Source of the DNA: Polyodon spathula
Lineage: Eukaryota; Chordata; Actinopteri; Acipenseriformes; Polyodontidae
DNA: 64,000 nt
Assembly (NCBI RefSeq): GCF_017654505.1
Contig: NC_054535.1
Span: 45,451,664 to 45,515,663, forward strand
Direction of reading: 5' to 3'
Shown in pieces: positions 25,047-35,969 of this stretch. The position numbers and the translations under genes were made by a program. Position 1 is the stretch's first letter, and every line of letters starts with the position of its first letter. The notes beneath the pieces are model-generated. The model did not search any database and was not told the DNA's origin. It worked only from the letters and a program-made list of their open reading frames with translations.

Positions 25047-25770
25047 TACACTACCGGTCAGAAGTTTTAGAACACCTCCATTTTTCCAGTTTTTATTGAA
25101 ATTTAAGCAGTTCAAGTCCAGTGAATAACCTGAAATGGTACAAAGGTAAACGGTAAACTGCCAGAGGTTAAAAAAAATAAGTTTAGGTTACTGTGGCAGG
25201 GCCAGGCCCTGTCTGTAAATATTGTTGTGTGGTGATTTGGTGGTGATTGGCAGGGATGGGGTTAATTTCTTATCCCAGCTAAAATACATGTGAGACTGTG
25301 GCTAGAGCTAATTAAGTAATTGATAATTAGGCTCCAGCCACATGCTATAAAAAAGTGGGAAATGGCTTTGTTTGCTGGAGGTGTTTTGTGTCACAAAGTT
25401 CAGTGAAGGCTCTGCCCAGCCTGAACAGTTTTTGTTTGACCTTTTATTTTTGGCTCTGTGAGCAGTGTTTTGTTTGTCTTTTTGATTTATTTTTGTTGAT
25501 TAAAACAGTGCAGCAGTGCTTTAACTGCAGTTTTACTGTCTCTGAGTCTCTGTCCTCCCAGCTATCCTGTCACAGTTACCAAAAAAACTGAAAAATAATG
25601 TACATTTCAGAGTTATACCAAAAGCCTTTTTCAGGGAACAAATAATGGGTTAACAACTTACAGCTGTTCTGCAGCAATGGAAGTAAATTAAGCCTTGAAA
25701 GTTGATGCTAACAATTCCCACAGGTGTCCCAACTGTTGTTGATTACTTACAAACCCTCTGTTTTAAGTAT
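25047..25770. mobile_element. Tc1/mariner-type terminal remnant, interrupted by a solo LTR
   Basis: The left edge TACACTACCGGTCAGAAGTT, continuing into TTAGAACACCTCC, is a familiar Tc1-type terminus. The sequence resumes after the LTR at 25575 with non-coding 5' sequence of the same element. No transposase reading is left. The right limit is approximate. Confidence 0.65.
25192..25574 (+). mobile_element. Solo LTR with perfect 5-bp target duplication
   Basis: The block starts TGTGGCAGGGCCAGG and ends CCTGTCACA, that is TG...CA, and is flanked by GTTAC at 25187-25191 and 25575-25579. Inside are GCTATAAAAAAGTGGG as a TATA-like box and an AT-rich 3' part. The same family occurs at 38.14-38.54 kb. 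A solo LTR arises by recombination between the two LTRs of a full element; no internal retroelement genes are present. Host insertion site is the Tc1 remnant. Confidence 0.88.
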
Positions 25771-25774
25771 AAGC

Positions 25775-26795
25775 TAGACTCTAGGTGGAGTAAACCTCAG
25801 TTTAAGGAACTGAATCTTTAAATACTTACAGTAAGCACTAAGGTTTTGTTAGAAAACAATAGGCATCTGAAAAGGAGGACACATGTTTTTGGGAGATCAA
25901 GTTCAATCAAAACAAATTACAATGTACCATCATTAGCCTTTTCAATGGCTTTTCATTTTCCTTTTCAATGGTGGGAGGTTCAGACATCAATCTTTGTATC
26001 ACCAAATTAAATCATTCAATTTACACATTAGCTAAAATTAAGATTGTTAGCACTATAAATACCCTCTTCACTTTCCTCTCAGTTGAATTTCGATTTCATC
26101 ATAACCCACCACCTCCCCTTCTCCACCTTTCTTAAAAACAATTTCTGTTTTATCATTGGGGGTCTCAAGTTAGGTTTGATGCCAAATTAATGTGTATATA
26201 CAAGATACTTCTCTGGAAAATAACATACTCTGCATTCTCTACAATAAATAGTTGTATGAAAACATTTTGTGATTGGTGTTTGTCCCGAACTACTGAACTT
26301 GCACTTATTATTTGGAGTCTGAGCTCCACCCCTCTCCTGCTTCAGCACAGCTGGACTCAGTCACTGGAAAGCAAGGCAGACAGGCCCACTTTGTCCTGCT
26401 GCGGAGACTCTAGCCTTCAGCCAAGGGTATTGTGCACAATATAAGTTTTTTTTCTTTTGCACCCCATTTTCAAATCAAACTACTAGTGACTGTCACCGTA
26501 TACCTAAAGCAAAAGCTTAGGTACACCTTAACCCACTAATTTCAAAGTAGGCGCTTTGAATAACAGGCACTATAGCTGGCAAATGAAAGTGCACAGTCGG
26601 TGCAGGTCTTGAAGATTGACAGTCATTTAAACAAATGAGAGCATTCTATCACTGCTTCAGTCAACGAGATCTATCAGAACGGTAAAAATACAGTCCTAAT
26701 GGACAACTGAAATGACTGACAGCGATCATAACCATTAAAGCGGAACGGAGACAGGACAGACAGCAAGTATAAAAACTACACAAACTAAAGAGGAT
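25775..26795. other. Spacer, no gene recognised
   Basis: No exon. A CTTAGG-type palindrome (CCTAAAGCAAAAGCTTAGG) lies near 26502. Confidence 0.35.
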
Positions 26796-26803
26796 TCCTA
26801 AAT

Positions 26804-26921
26804 CAGTGGCACTGGAACAATTTTTAAAGTGGAGGTGCTGAACAAAACTGTAACCCCTGTATATGATGGAAGCCATGCAAAGCCAGGGGGTGCTGCAGCA
26901 CCCCTAGTTCCATCGCCCCTG
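26804..26921. mobile_element. Short hAT-type MITE
   Basis: Ends are CAGTGGCACTGGAAC and, in reverse, CAGGGGCGATGGAAC. The 8-bp flanks are tcctaaat (26796-26803) and ttctaaat (26922-26929), seven of eight identical. An internal palindrome GGGGTGCTGCAGCACCCC lies near the right end. 118 bp, non-coding. Confidence 0.85.
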
Positions 26922-28364
26922 TTCTAAATGCTTCTTTTTGGTGAGAAAATAAAATTAAAAAAAAAAAAATAATAATTATTATTTCAGTCTAACTCATATT
27001 TTCTGGGAATTCGACGTTTACGAGGTTTACCAATTAATATCAAAAAGTAGCAAGCCTAAGTATAACACCGTCTGGAAAAATTGACTGAATTTCAACAGAG
27101 AACAGAGATATACAGTAACATTAATGGTAGTGTGTGTTATTTTATGTTCTTGTATATGTGGCCAGCAAGTCGCAATGAGACTGTTCCCTTTCAATTCGAA
27201 TGACAACCATTACCGAATGGGAAGAGCCTCAATGACCGTCAATCTCTGAGCAAATATACAAAAGCTTCCCTATCAGGGCCCTGCTGTGAGGGAAAAGTCC
27301 TGTTGAAGAGGGACATCATCACAGTAGTTCATTGCCTTTTTGTCTTTCATCTCGCTGAGACAGGTAGTACATTGTATTTGCTTTTTACCTACCGAATTTG
27401 GCTAATTTGTTGGATTTATTCGCAAATTAAGAAATAATTCACGGTAAAATCGCGCTTCAAGCGTGTCTAAACGAGTGCCCTTGCTTTATTCTAGGGTCAG
27501 TTTCTGACTAGAGCTGGTTTCTGTAGAGGTTAGTGAGCAACCCTTGCTCTTTTCACTACACAAGGCTTTGTGTAGTTGATACACTGTGTGAGAGCTGTTG
27601 TGGTGCTGTAAGGAGACTCCGCGGGCTCGCGGCATCATCTTCTACACCGATTTAATTGGTCACAGCAACCAACAAAAAAAAAAGAACAGCTTGGGCCTAG
27701 CGCCCCCTTCAGTCCTCAGGCTTTCCTAGAACGGCTGCAATTACCCTCGGTGACCACGGCGATTGAATTGGCTGCACACCCTGACATCTACCGTGGATTT
27801 TCCTGCCGATTGCGAGGTTGAAAAAACACCGCCTACCTGGTCCCGATTGATTCGGCACCGGTGTAAACATCTTCGGTGCCGCCTGCAGCTTGGCCCCGAC
27901 CGTGCCTACCATCAGCACTGACCTTGGAACAGGTCCACTCGGCACCAACTGTCTCGGCATCGACAACATGTTTCTCGACGCCGTTCCCGGCACCTATTGA
28001 TTCGGCTCCGATGAACTTCGAGGCCGTCTACAGCCCGGCACCAATCATGCTACAAGTCGGCATCAACCTTGGCGCCAATTGACTTGGCACCGACCTCTTG
28101 GCACCGACCTCTGGGCACCGACTGCGCATGTCTCGACACCAACCTCGGCACCGACAGCACCGGTGAATCGTTTTTAAACAGCATCTGCAGGCTGCTTATT
28201 GAGCACAGCAGTTAAAAAAAAAAAAAAAAACTGCAACGAATGTCTGTCCAGTCTACTGGGTCCTCCTCTGTGACTGTTGTGTGGCAAAATTGCCCAGGCA
28301 GGACAAGCACAGATCGTGCGCCGGGTGCCTAGGGCCAGAGCATGCAGCCAAGAAGAACTAAACG

Positions 28365-28960
28365 ATGGAGAGCAGCCCTAGTCCCAGCAGAGTCTCTCTC
28401 CTCAAGCATTGGGAGAATGAGATCTGTGGTCCAACAGCCTCCGCAGAGGTAATCCAGGACCTCTCCTGCTACAGTGACCAGGGAACTCTCCCGCACAACT
28501 GTGTCACCCTCCCCTTCCCCACCAGGCACAGGGGAGCTCCAGGTGGTGGCTAAGGCGATGACTGACCTAATAGGGGAGTTAGGTCAGGCATCAGGGAGGT
28601 CGCTGGTGGTGATGGTGGCCGCTTGCCGTCATTTGTGGCTGATGCAAGCCAAGGTCGTGCAGACAGAGAAAGTGGTGCTGCTGGATGCCCCCATTACACC
28701 GGGGCAGACTTTTGGGGTGACCATTGATGTGAGCCTTGAGAGATCGCCTCAAAGTTCTCGCGCCTTACGGCTTTCAGTCAGCACCCAAGGTGGAACAGCC
28801 TGCTGGGGTAAAAGGGTCTGAACACTGCCCTCCACCCCAGAGTAGGCAAGCAGGCAGAGGCAGAGGCAGGGCCAGCGGTAGGGGACCACTGCGGGCCAGG
28901 GGTAACCGGTTCTCCGGCTGGAGACCGAGGCCGGGGCCTTAGAAAGACCCGCCCCCTCCC
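28365..28960 (+). pseudogene. DIRS gag-like region, degraded
   Basis: Several overlapping short frames cover a Pro/Ser/Gly/Arg-rich, CG-richer stretch, including a basic Arg/Gly-rich piece (GRGRASGRGPLRARGN). Its position upstream of the reverse transcriptase suits the first ORF of DIRS elements, which is poorly conserved. No motif confirms it. Upstream at 27880-28170 a stretch repeats variants of TCGGCACCGA several times. Confidence 0.45.
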
Positions 28961-29064
28961 AAGCCCAAGGCAGACCACCCCTGAGGGGCCCAGGCTGCCA
29001 ACAAACCACCCCACAACCGGACTGACCAAAGGCAACTACCCATGGCAAGGCTGCACCCAGGACT

Positions 29065-30218
29065 ATGAGACATGGATACGCTCTACAATTCCGCATAGGT
29101 CCGCCACCCTTCAAGGGTGTGCTCCTCACCACTGTCGAACCAGTGAGGGCGATACTCCTCCAACAGGAGATCGCCAATCTTCGAAGGAAGAACGCTGTAT
29201 GCTTGGTAAGTCCAAGCGATGCCCTCAACGACTTTTACTCCAGGTAATTCCTGGTGCCCAAAAGGGACGGCGGCTTCAGACCAATTATGGACCTCAGGGT
29301 CCTCAACTTGTTCCTCAAATAGAGGAAGTTCAACATTTTGATAGCACAGCATATCCTACAGTCCGTCTAACCGGGCGACTGGTTCACATCGATCGACCTG
29401 CAAGACACCTATTTTCACGTCCCGATCCGTCCCACACAGAGAAAATGTTTGAGCTTCGCCTTTCAAGGGAACGCGTATGAATTCTGCGTGCTGCCATTTG
29501 GCCTCTCGCTGGTGCCTCCGCACATTTTCAAAGTGCATGAATGCAGCACTGGCTCCTTCGGATCCTAAACTATCTGGACGATTGTTTGGTTTGCGTGCAG
29601 TCAAAAGCATGTGTAGGGGCGCACACAAAATAGGTCATAGATCATGTGGAGAAGTTAGGGCTCTCAGTACATCAACAGAAGAGCAACTTCATACTGTCTC
29701 AGTCCACAGTGTTCCTGGGAATCAAACTTAACTCTGTGAGCATGCTTGCCTCACTGTCAGAAGACAGGATTCGGTCATTGGAGGACACGCTCTCCCTATT
29801 CAGAGAGGACACTCTCCTACAGGTCAAACTATATCAAAGGTTGTTGGGGCTGATGGCAGCCGCCTCGAGAATCCTTCCATTAGGACTGCTGAGAATGTGC
29901 CTGCTTGAAGCCTGGGTGAATACGCTCAAGGTGCACCTGGTCCGAGATCGGTACCGGCTGGTGCGAGTGTCCAAACAATGCCGGAAGACACTGGAGTGGT
30001 GGCTCCATCCCAGCAATCTGCGCCTCGGATCTCCCCTTGGATCCCCTCACAGAAGGAAAGTGATCACTACAGATGCCTCCAGTCTGGACTGGGGAGCGGT
30101 CTGGAATGGGAGAGGAATAAGAGGTCAGTGGAAGGGACATTGGAAGCTCCCGCTGCGCAAGGACCTCCTGAGCCAAGCGAAGGGGCTATTATGGCACCCG
30201 AACCCAGTCCAGCTCTAA
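29065..30218 (+). pseudogene. DIRS reverse transcriptase / RNase H, broken by stops and frameshifts
   Basis: Across frames one can read FLVPKRDGGFRPIMDLRVLN, SIDLQDTYFHVPI, FAFQGNAYEFCVLPFGLS and YLDDCLVCVQSK. The last contains the YxDD active site of reverse transcriptase. The open frame 29646-30218 continues with FLGIKLNS and the thumb region, and ITTDASSLDWGAVWNG, an RNase H start with its catalytic Asp. In-frame stops occur at several points (for example after FLK near 29322), so no functional enzyme is made. Confidence 0.9.
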
Positions 30219-30378
30219 CTCTGGGTCTGGCCATTGAACGGAGCCATCTATTCAGACGAGGTTTGCCAGATGCAGTAGTAGAAACATTACAGTCTGCTAA
30301 GGCTCCGAGCACTAGAGCCCAGTACTCATAAAATGGAAAGTTTTCCAAGACTAGTGCCTTGCTGAAGGTCACGATCTG

Positions 30379-31275
30379 GTGACTTGCCCGATTGAGACAA
30401 TATTAACCTTCTTACAACACCTGTTTGACGCAGGAAAATCAGCCTCCACTTTGAAGGCAACAATATCAGTGTGCCATGACAAAATTGACTCGTTGTCCCT
30501 TGAGGCACATTTCCTGGCAGTGCAATTTCTTAAAGGGGCTCGGAGGCTTCGACCTCCCATGAAAAGTATGGTTCCCAAGTGGGATCTAGAACTGGTACTG
30601 CGGGCCCTTATGGTTCTCCCATTTGAGCTCATGGCTTCAGCAGAACTGTGCCCTGTTTAATTAAAAGTGGCATTTTTAATAGCCATTACGTCTGCCAGAC
30701 GAGTAAGTGAGCTTCATGCGCTGCCCATTGATGACACATGTATGGCTCTCACTGGAAGTGACTCGCGGGTAACATTAAGAACAAATCCATCCTTTTTGCC
30801 AAAGGTGGTATCCTCATTCCATATTAACCAATCAGTGGTTTTGGAAACTTTCAGACCTCCCCCGCACGAGTCAGAGGCGATCCGTAGACAACACACGCTA
30901 TGCCCAGTTCGGGCTCGCACTGTTATTTGGATAGGACGGCGTCCTGGAGACAGTCCAACTAGCTGTTTGTCTGCTACGGGTCCCGCTCCAGAGGTCAGGC
31001 CCTATCGAAGCAACGTCTAGCGCACTGGGTGACAGATGCGATACGCTTGGCGTATGAACAGATGGACTTCCCGTTACCTGGGGACATTACAGCCCATTCT
31101 ACAAGCAGACAGGCAACTTCATGGGCTTTCCTTCATGGTGCCTTCTTAGATTAGTTATGCAATGCTGCTATATGGACACGTAGTCAGACATTTGTGCATT
31201 TTTACCACCTTGATGTGACAAACCGACTGCGATCCTCTCTGGGCTCTAGAGTTTTGAAGGCAGCATGCCCTTAGG
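30379..31275 (+). pseudogene. DIRS tyrosine recombinase, broken
   Basis: After a helical segment, VAFLIAITSARRVSELHALP carries the first catalytic Arg. A later frame reads AHSTSRQATSWAFLHGAF, equivalent to the His-x-x-Arg box, and AAIWTRSQTFVHFYHLDV, which holds the Trp-containing segment and the nucleophile Tyr. A stop (TAA at 30658) precedes the Arg box and frameshifts separate it from the rest. This recombinase replaces integrase in DIRS elements and acts on a circular cDNA intermediate. Confidence 0.88.
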
Positions 31276-31679
31276 CATCATGTGGGCTCTGTTGCTATCG
31301 CCGTGGGGCTGTACTGTCAGTAATCTAGAGCCACGACAGCTTTGGTACGGCTTTCCCATTCGGTAATGGTCATCATTCAAACTGAAAGGGAATGTTAGGT
31401 TATTACCATAACCCTGGTTCCCTGAAAAATAATGACAACCATTACCTTTTGAGGTCGTGTCCCCAGCTGACCTCTGTTTTCGAAAGAAAATGGCGATATG
31501 CTACTGAGAGGACGTCCCTCTTCAACAGGAGATGGGAGGGACTTCCCCCTCACAACAGGGCCCTGATAGGGCAGCTTCTGTATTTGATCAGAGATTAACT
31601 GTCAGAGAGGCTCTTCCTATTCGGTAATGGTTGTCATTCTCTTTTCAGAGAACCAGGGTTATGGTAATAACCTAACCTT

Positions 31680-32955
31680 TTCTTCCATGCTTGTGGTGGA
31701 ACTCTCATTCATAAGAAATGGTTCCTCACAGCAGCACATTATTTCATCAAGTAAGTAACTTTTGTTTCTTCTTAACCCTCTCAATTCAGTGTGTAAAAAA
31801 ACCAAACAAAAAAAACACATCAAAAGGTCAACTTTCTTTATAAAAAACTGATACCAGTGTTTCTCCACAATGCAATACAAAGACCTTTCGAAAAAAAAAA
31901 AAAGTTTTGTTTAAAACGGGTTTAAATAATAAAAAAATACATTGAATAGAATTCCTGAATTCAGTGCCCGTGAGGTGTCAAGCACTAGCAGTCTGATGTG
32001 ACTCTGCAGCTATCAGCCTTGTTCTCCTTTTCTCCTGGACGCATTCCCTGGAGGGCACTGAAATGCTGGCAGTCTGAATATGGTCAAGAACACCTATATA
32101 GTGAGCCGACAGGTTGTTTACTCAGAAAAGTCCCTCAAACAGATTTTACAGCACATTAGAAGTGGTCTACATCAAATATGAAATGCTCAAATCTCTTAAG
32201 GACTTGCCTGCATTCAAAAATTGCCAATATCATAAAAGCAATGCCTCGACTTATTGGAGAATTAAGAGACCAGGGTGCCAGGCTTAAGTGACGAAGGGCA
32301 TAATATATCATTTTTTGTTCTAATAACTGCATACAAAATAAAATTCTTATCAGTGGATTTAGAGTAATAAGGAATGGGAGCCTTGGCCCGTGTACCTCAG
32401 CAGCTACAGGATAATGGCTTTTTACTCATAGACATGCCTGAAGCTCCCTCTGCTGTTGCAAAACCAAGTGACATGATAAAACAAATGCTGTAGCTAGCCT
32501 AGAATTGAGAGTAATAAAAATGCTAAATAATACAACACTGATTGTTTAAAACTAAGAAGTCTTTCCCTATATTTTGAAAACTTTGTATAGATGTCATCAG
32601 AGTCGTTCTAGTTACATGGCCGTAGAATCATACACAAATGAAATAGCCATTTGTCAGATCTGCCATCTTGTCAAATGTAGTTGAAATGTACTTGCAACAG
32701 GGAAATGCAGATTTCATATATTAGACTACACATATCAGGGATTCCATTTGTGTAAAAAAAAAATCTGAAGTTCAAATGTATTTGTCCACTACCCTCCAAC
32801 TAGGGACATAGGACAAAACACAGATATACTGTCAGCAGAGCATTTTTGCCCTGAATATCTTACTCTCACTGAATAGATCAAAACTTGCAGTTCTACTATA
32901 CCACAGATATTTTAGGAATATATACTTAATTTTAAGTTGTTGTTCTACCTGTTGT
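31680..32955. other. Spacer between DIRS element and S1 exons
   Basis: Poly-A runs near 31790-31820 and 31889. No exon recognised. Confidence 0.4.
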
Positions 32956-32960
32956 TTCAG

Positions 32961-33075
32961 GTAACTCACAAGCTCCAAAAGTTGCAGTGCCTCAGTCAAG
33001 TTGCCCTCCCAGTTATTTCCTATGAGACATGCAAAAGGATTGACTACTGGTGGTTCCAGATGAAAACATCCACAA
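32961..33075 (+). pseudogene. Trypsin-like (S1) domain exon before the catalytic Ser, truncated
   Basis: A GTTGTTTCAG acceptor is followed by LQCLSQVALPVISYETCKR and IDYWWFQMKTS. The LPVISYETC segment is the conserved stretch before the primary-specificity region of S1 proteases. It should continue through a Met-Ile/Val-Cys-Ala-Gly segment to a splice donor, as the second S1 exon at 35.83 kb does. Instead it breaks off after MKTS, and only 32 bp later the next intron's acceptor appears, so the exon end and nearly all of the intron are deleted. Confidence 0.85.
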
Positions 33076-33107
33076 TAGGTGGTATTAAACTGTTTGCTTT
33101 TTCACAG

Positions 33108-33284
33108 GGAGACTCTGGAGGGCCCCTTGTTTGCCAGTCCACAATCAATAACTATATATGGGAGGTTCGTGACATTACCAGCTTCAGTCCCATTGGCTGC
33201 TATGCTGTGGTCAAGAAGCCCAGTGTCTTCACTCGCTCCTCTGCAAACATCCCCTGGATAAGTTATCAAAAAGAACATCTATGA
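33108..33284 (+). pseudogene. Trypsin-like (S1) domain, catalytic-serine exon
   Basis: A CTTTTTCACAG acceptor precedes GDSGGPLVCQSTINNYIWEV, the classic active-site Ser motif, and the exon closes with IGCYAVVKKPSVFTRSSANI then PWI, the C-terminal helix region. It ends at a TGA (33282-33284). Where most family members have a Gly-Ile/Val-Thr-Ser-Trp-Gly segment this copy reads VRDITSFSPIGC, so a primary-pocket-wall residue is altered. The open frame itself is intact. Confidence 0.88.
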
Positions 33285-34164
33285 CTTAAACAGTATGTGC
33301 TTCCTGGATGTACTACTATTTTTTGGCTTGTTCATAAACATGAAGATAAAGGGACATGAAAATCTAACTGGTCTTTATTCAATTTACCTACATATTGAAC
33401 ATAGAGCTGAATAATACTGTTTAGATTATATATAGCCCTCAACAATGGTTATGAAAACCACCAATTCTTAACAGTCCCTACAAGTCCCTTTATTTTAATT
33501 TTGAAAGGGTGTAAAACTATTTGAATTGCATTGATAGTGGTAATGTTCTTCTTACAATGCTGATATTTTCTATATTATATGTGGAAGTCATAAGTACCAA
33601 ATTGGAGCATTTTGTTTAAATGTATTTAAGTAAATACTTATGGCACTATATAATCAGTAGTTGAAACATGCTCTGCACTACTTGCTTGAGCATGAATTGA
33701 AAAAAAAAAAAAACAATAGTTTTGGCTAGGACTGAAGAATGTGTTCAGTAAGCATTAATTTAATTATCCAACATCCTCTTGTTAAAGCTCCTGGTATTAC
33801 CGTAACCTATTTTTAAATGTAATTTCAGACATAGATAATCATGGTAGTTACTCCTTCCCAGAAAGAATAAATGGAGTAAGAACCAAGATTCTAGGCAGGA
33901 TCGAACATTATGGGAAATCTAGGATATTGTCTCAACTATTCCAAAAAGCTAAACGCCTTTTTACTTCTGTTACATTCAGTAAAAAAATAAAAATAATATT
34001 TTCCTATTCTCCTTGCTGAAAAAGCAAACCTTAGTACAGTAAATGAAGATGTATCTTTGACTCAGGAGTGAAATGTAGGAAATGGTTGGAATTATGTAGC
34101 ACTTATATTGCATTTTTAATATTTCTTCCATGTTTTTAATTGATTAGATACTTTTTTCTCGAAG

Positions 34165-34380
34165 CCTCTGGCTGTGGTGGTGTAAAGGAGCTATTGGGCA
34201 CAAGAGGAACCTTTTCCAGCATGTGATATCCTCTCATCTACAGGAAGAACGTCATCTGTGTGTGGAATTTGAGAGCCCCAGCAGGGAAAGTTGTCCACCT
34301 GCATTTTCAGAGCTGCTCTCTGGAAAACGACCAAGTCACTCTATCATATTAAATAAGCAATATAGGTTCAGGGTATTTTA
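34165..34380 (+). pseudogene. CUB domain exon with in-frame TGA
   Basis: The reading ASGCGGVKELLGTRGTFSSM is followed by TGA at 34224-34226 and then, in the same frame, YPLIYRKNVICVWNLRAPAG and KVVHLHFQSCSLENDQVTL. The Cys-Gly start, Gly-x-Phe-x-Ser, Tyr-Pro, Cys-x-Trp and hydrophobic-Phe pattern is CUB. A single stop breaks an otherwise full first half. Confidence 0.82.
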
Positions 34381-34989
34381 TAACTTTCGATACAAGCAGT
34401 TATACAGCTGTTTTACACACAGCAGAGTTTAGAGTGGTTTTAGACTGGCCCAGTCCCCTGTTTGGAGTTGGCTAGAGCCTGCAGTCATTAACAAGAGTAG
34501 GGATTTGCACATAGCAAGCAAAACTACAGGTTCACTTCTAAATTAGGAACATAAACATATGGCACTGCGTGGGTTGAAGTATTTTGTTGTTTTATTTTCT
34601 GCCAAGAGCATTAACATGTTAGCAATTTTTTGGAACTTCCTGCAGCATATACTGATAATTGAAAGTATACATAAAAATAGTTTTAACTACAAAACATAAT
34701 ACATCAACAGATTTCTGAAATTGTATTATCAAACTTTGAGTATCATTTTCCTATAAATAAATATTTGCTGATAAACGTAACCACCTCCTGTTACATAATG
34801 ATCTTTAATGGTAATGCATTGGCACTACTGAATGTAAATGATGTTGTATTACAAGTTTGTAACATCAGTGTTTTCTGAAGCAGATCCATGATGATCTGGA
34901 AACATTCATTTTTAGCAAATAAGATATATCGCCATCCACTGTCATTTTGGTACATTGACCTAAAGAAGAGACACACTATCTTTTTGCAG

Positions 34990-35209
34990 GTATTAATGAC
35001 TGTGGAGGTCTTTTTACCAGTTAACAAGGATAGTTTGTGTCACCACGCTGGCCAAATGGCACCTATCCCCCACAGAAACTCTGTACATGATATGTTACAG
35101 TGGGACCTAGCAAGGCAATTCACATTTTTTCAAGATGTAAACCTGTTTGGTAGCTGTGTGGACTCTGTGGATCTGTATGATGGAGAACATGCGAATGCTA
35201 CCAAATTAG
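34990..35209 (+). pseudogene. CUB domain exon with three stops and a frameshift
   Basis: A TTTTTGCAG acceptor is followed by INDCGGLFTS, TAA (35022-35024), QG, TAG (35031-35033), FVSPRWPNGTYPPQKLCT, TGA (35088-35090), YVTVGPSKAIHIF. A frame change then leads to FQDVNLFGSCVDSVDLYDGE, the second CUB half with its Cys and Asp-Gly turn, ending before GTTAAG. The Cys-Gly-Gly, Ser-Pro-x-Trp-Pro-x-x-Tyr-Pro and Cys-x-Trp-like positions are all placed as in CUB domains, although Trp has become the TGA stop. Confidence 0.85.
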
Positions 35210-35833
35210 GTTAAGTGTTCATTTTATTCTGAAATCTCCAAATGTGGATTTAGGTCATGTTTAATTAATTTAATCATTTTTATCTTGGGGTCCCAACAGA
35301 CTGTAATCAAGCAATAATTATAGATAAGTGTGAATCACAATTAAGCAGTAACTACAGTTAAAAGATAACTACAGAGTGCATTAAGTGCACAAGGATATAA
35401 CAAGCTTTCAAAAGAGGCTATTGTTTCCAATTAACTAGATGCATCCTCTCATTATAGCTACCGGTACTATATGGCACGTGGTCTTTATTTGCTTCAGGTC
35501 CTGTATTAGAGTCAACAGTGTCCTGTGTATCACATGAATACACATTTGGAATCCTAATCCAAGTCAATGACAAATACATCCCTCTTGTCATGTAATGGGT
35601 GTTATATTCACAATGCATTTCTATTTGTAGTTCTGACTGCATGTTTTAATAAAGTGAAATCCCAGGGGGAGAAACCTTTAGTCAAGCAAAAGGTCTGTCA
35701 TTACAACATCTGTTTAAGAAACAAGCACATAACCTATAGTGATTTTCACTGGAAAATTATCATCAATCAACACCTTTTTATTCCCTTTAAGGTCCTTTTT
35801 TCGACTGTAGCATGTTTGCTGCTGCCCTGTCTA

Positions 35834-35967
35834 GCTAAATCAGACCCCACTGCCGATTGTGCCTTATGAAACCTATAGCAAACCTATGTATTGGTGGAAC
35901 CAGGTTAGACCCCCTCATGGTCTGTGCAGGGTTTGAGACCTCCGATGAACTCAAGTCTGCCTGTCAG
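35834..35967 (+). pseudogene. Second trypsin-like (S1) domain, pre-serine exon, frameshifted
   Basis: After a CTGTCTAG acceptor, LPIVPYETYSKPMYWWNQV is read, then a 1-base frame change near 35915 leads to MVCAGFETSDELKSACQ ending at GTAATT. The aligned Cys of the PYETC motif is Tyr here. It is close in sequence to the S1 exon at 32.96 kb, as expected for internal domain duplication in a polyprotease. The matching active-site-serine exon was not found in the 4 kb downstream. Confidence 0.8.
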
Positions 35968-35969
35968 GT

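Larger units (their letters stand above)
27198..31639 (+). mobile_element. DIRS-type tyrosine-recombinase retroelement, degraded
   Basis: The left end starts GAATGACAACCATTACCGAA and continues for about 130 bp; the right end at about 31450-31639 is its inverted copy, sharing CTATCAGGGCCCTG and TGTTGAAGAGGGAC. Next to the right end an extra block at 31346-31440 repeats CCATTCGGTAATGG and GGTTATTACCATAACCCTGG, consistent with the internal complementary region of DIRS elements. The interior carries a gag-like region, reverse transcriptase/RNase H and a tyrosine recombinase, in that order. DIRS elements use recombinase instead of integrase and make no target duplication; none is seen. Multiple stops make it inactive. 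Confidence 0.9.
15430..35967 (+). pseudogene. Ovochymase-like CUB/trypsin polyprotease, decayed locus (span)
   Basis: Seven exon-like pieces on one strand keep the domain order CUB, CUB, S1 N-terminus, S1 C-terminus, CUB, CUB, S1. Secreted ovochymases, known from egg coats and as OVCH genes in vertebrates, are built from alternating trypsin-like and CUB domains. Seen directly: in-frame stops at 15475, 34224, 35022, 35031 and 35088; frameshifts in the CUB exon near 35.1 kb and in the second S1 exon near 35.9 kb; a deletion between 33075 and 33108. The exons for the catalytic His and Asp were not found, and a DIRS element and a solo LTR occupy the gap where they should be. The exact paralogue (OVCH1 or OVCH2) cannot be settled here; other CUB-S1 proteases are possible. 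Confidence 0.7.
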
